Assembly (NCBI GenBank): GCA_015066245.1
Contig: SVOS01000001.1
Coordinates: 186,001-250,000, forward strand
Length of the DNA stretch: 64,000 bases
Direction: 5' to 3'
Origin: Oscillospiraceae bacterium
GTDB taxonomy: Bacteria > Bacillota > Clostridia > Oscillospirales > Acutalibacteraceae
A program made the translations under genes and the position numbers. The notes under the pieces are model-generated. The model was not told where the DNA came from and made no database searches. It saw only the letters and a list, made by a program, of their open reading frames with translations. Shown here piece by piece: positions 63,286 through 64,000 of the stretch (positions are counted from its first letter, which is position 1; every line of letters starts with the position of its first letter).

Positions 63286-64000
63286 TTATTCCTCAGTATT
63301 ATGTTTTTCGATAGTAACGGAAAGAATACGTCTTTCCTCGATTTTGTTGATTTTGAATGTGGCATTGTTGATAGTAACTTCAGGGGTTTCGGAGTCTTCG
63401 GGGATTCTGCCCAGATTCTCAAGAATAAAGCCTGCAACAGTATCGCAGTCGGTTTCGGGAATATCAAGCTCAAGCTCTTTTGAAATATCCTCGATTGATG
63501 CACTGCCTTCAACGGTGAAACGATTGTCAGAAAGCTTCTTTACTTCGTCTTCTTCGTTGTCATATTCGTCGCGGATGTTGCCTAAAATATCCTCAATCAG
63601 ATCCTCAAGAGTAATAAGTCCCTCGGTGCCGCCGTATTCGTCCACAACAATTGCCATCTGAACTCTTTTCTTGGTCATTTCTGTAAAAAGCTCGGAGCAG
63701 TTCTTGGTTTTGGGAACAAACAGAACATCGCGGACAACTTTGGAGAGATCAAAGCCCTCAACCTTTGCGCCTACAAAGGGAAGCAAATCCTTTACATACA
63801 AAACACCTACGATGGTGTCGATATCGCCTTTGAAAACAGGGATTCTGGAGTAGCCGCTTTCGATGGCTGCGTCCACCACCTGAGAAAGCTCTGATGTATC
63901 TTCAATGGCAGTCATTTCGGTGCGGTGGGTCATAATTTCAGAAGCAACCGTATCGTCAAAATCAAAAACATTTTCTATGATGTTTTTTGTAGAATCACCG
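63286..64000 (-). CDS. Membrane CBS/CorC-domain protein (hemolysin C/CNNM family), partial
   Basis: The visible 237 codons are the C-terminal part. The text begins within VASEIMTHRTEMTAIE, includes two CBS domains (SGYSRIPVFKGDIDTIVGVL; MAIVVDEYGGTEGLITLEDL) and ends with the CorC/HlyC domain (SDNRFTVEGSASIEDISKEL). The N-terminal CNNM/DUF21 membrane domain would lie beyond 64000. Relatives are implicated in magnesium/cobalt efflux. The stop codon abuts the hairpin array at 63264-63284. Confidence 0.9.
   Translation of the reverse strand, partial: GDSTKNIIENVFDFDDTVASEIMTHRTEMTAIEDTSELSQVVDAAIESGYSRIPVFKGDIDTIVGVLYVKDLLPFVGAKVEGFDLSKVVRDVLFVPKTKNCSELFTEMTKKRVQMAIVVDEYGGTEGLITLEDLIEDILGNIRDEYDNEEDEVKKLSDNRFTVEGSASIEDISKELELDIPETDCDTVAGFILENLGRIPEDSETPEVTINNATFKINKIEERRILSVTIEKHNTEE

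Overview
The window covers the replication-origin region of a Gram-positive, endospore-lineage Firmicute, most likely a Ruminococcus-like member of the Clostridia (Oscillospirales). The evidence is the order dnaA-dnaN-S4-recF-remB-gyrB-gyrA on the minus strand facing rpmH-rnpA-yidD-yidC-jag-mnmE-mnmG-rsmG-noc-parA-parB-serS on the plus strand, a spoVAD gene, Shine-Dalgarno sequences of the AGGAGG type, and two secreted proteins with type I dockerins plus starch-binding-like modules, a combination typical of cellulosome- or amylosome-forming ruminococci. No rRNA or tRNA gene was recognised.

Layout. 1-2705: an operon headed by a winged-helix/nucleotidyltransferase fusion followed by a substrate-binding protein and an ABC ATPase (cut by the window edge). 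2827-8883: a rod-shape and division operon, mreB-mreC-mreD-mrdA-minD-mgsA-like, with its own strong promoter. 9074-12284: dut, a U32 peptidase and zapA. 12483-20923: bacterial PH-domain membrane proteins, glycogen phosphorylase and a run of small secreted or lipid-anchored proteins of unknown function. 21012-23656: a starch-binding-module surface protein followed by two tiny paralogous genes. 23743-25769: an AT-rich patch with a Fic-domain protein behind nested inverted repeats. 25801-31309: a GGGtGRT protein with its NifU-like scaffold partner, spoVAD, rlmB. 31341-35148: a degenerate P-type ATPase, rpe and a PAP2 phosphatase. 35256-38169: a lipoprotein and a leucine-rich-repeat dockerin protein. 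38236-59490: the origin block. 59570-64000: a second dockerin protein, a coiled-coil protein, a CpXC protein, an acetyltransferase and a CBS/CorC-domain protein cut by the window edge.

How the genes work together. The origin block holds initiation (DnaA), clamp (DnaN), repair (RecF), supercoiling (GyrAB), segregation (ParA/ParB with two parS sites), nucleoid occlusion (Noc), tRNA wobble modification (MnmEG), ribosome and RNA processing (RpmH, RnpA, RsmG, Jag) and membrane insertion (YidC, YidD). The mre-mrdA-minD operon handles cell elongation and division-site placement. The dockerin and starch-module proteins point to polysaccharide handling at the cell surface.

The observations I consider most worth following are: (1) DnaA has an altered DNA-recognition signature, no canonical DnaA box was found in the flanking spacers, and there is a spaced array of TTAAC motifs next to a B. 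subtilis-like unwinding region with DnaA-trios; (2) a methylglyoxal-synthase-like protein keeps the phosphate-binding residues but has lost three catalytic residues; (3) a P-type-ATPase-like protein lacks the usual catalytic motifs; (4) two dispersed palindromic elements, and an unusual 4+4 hairpin array at the end of the window; (5) tandem leader-like micro-genes follow the starch-binding protein. All functional statements come from reading the sequence and recalled family knowledge; no database search was run.
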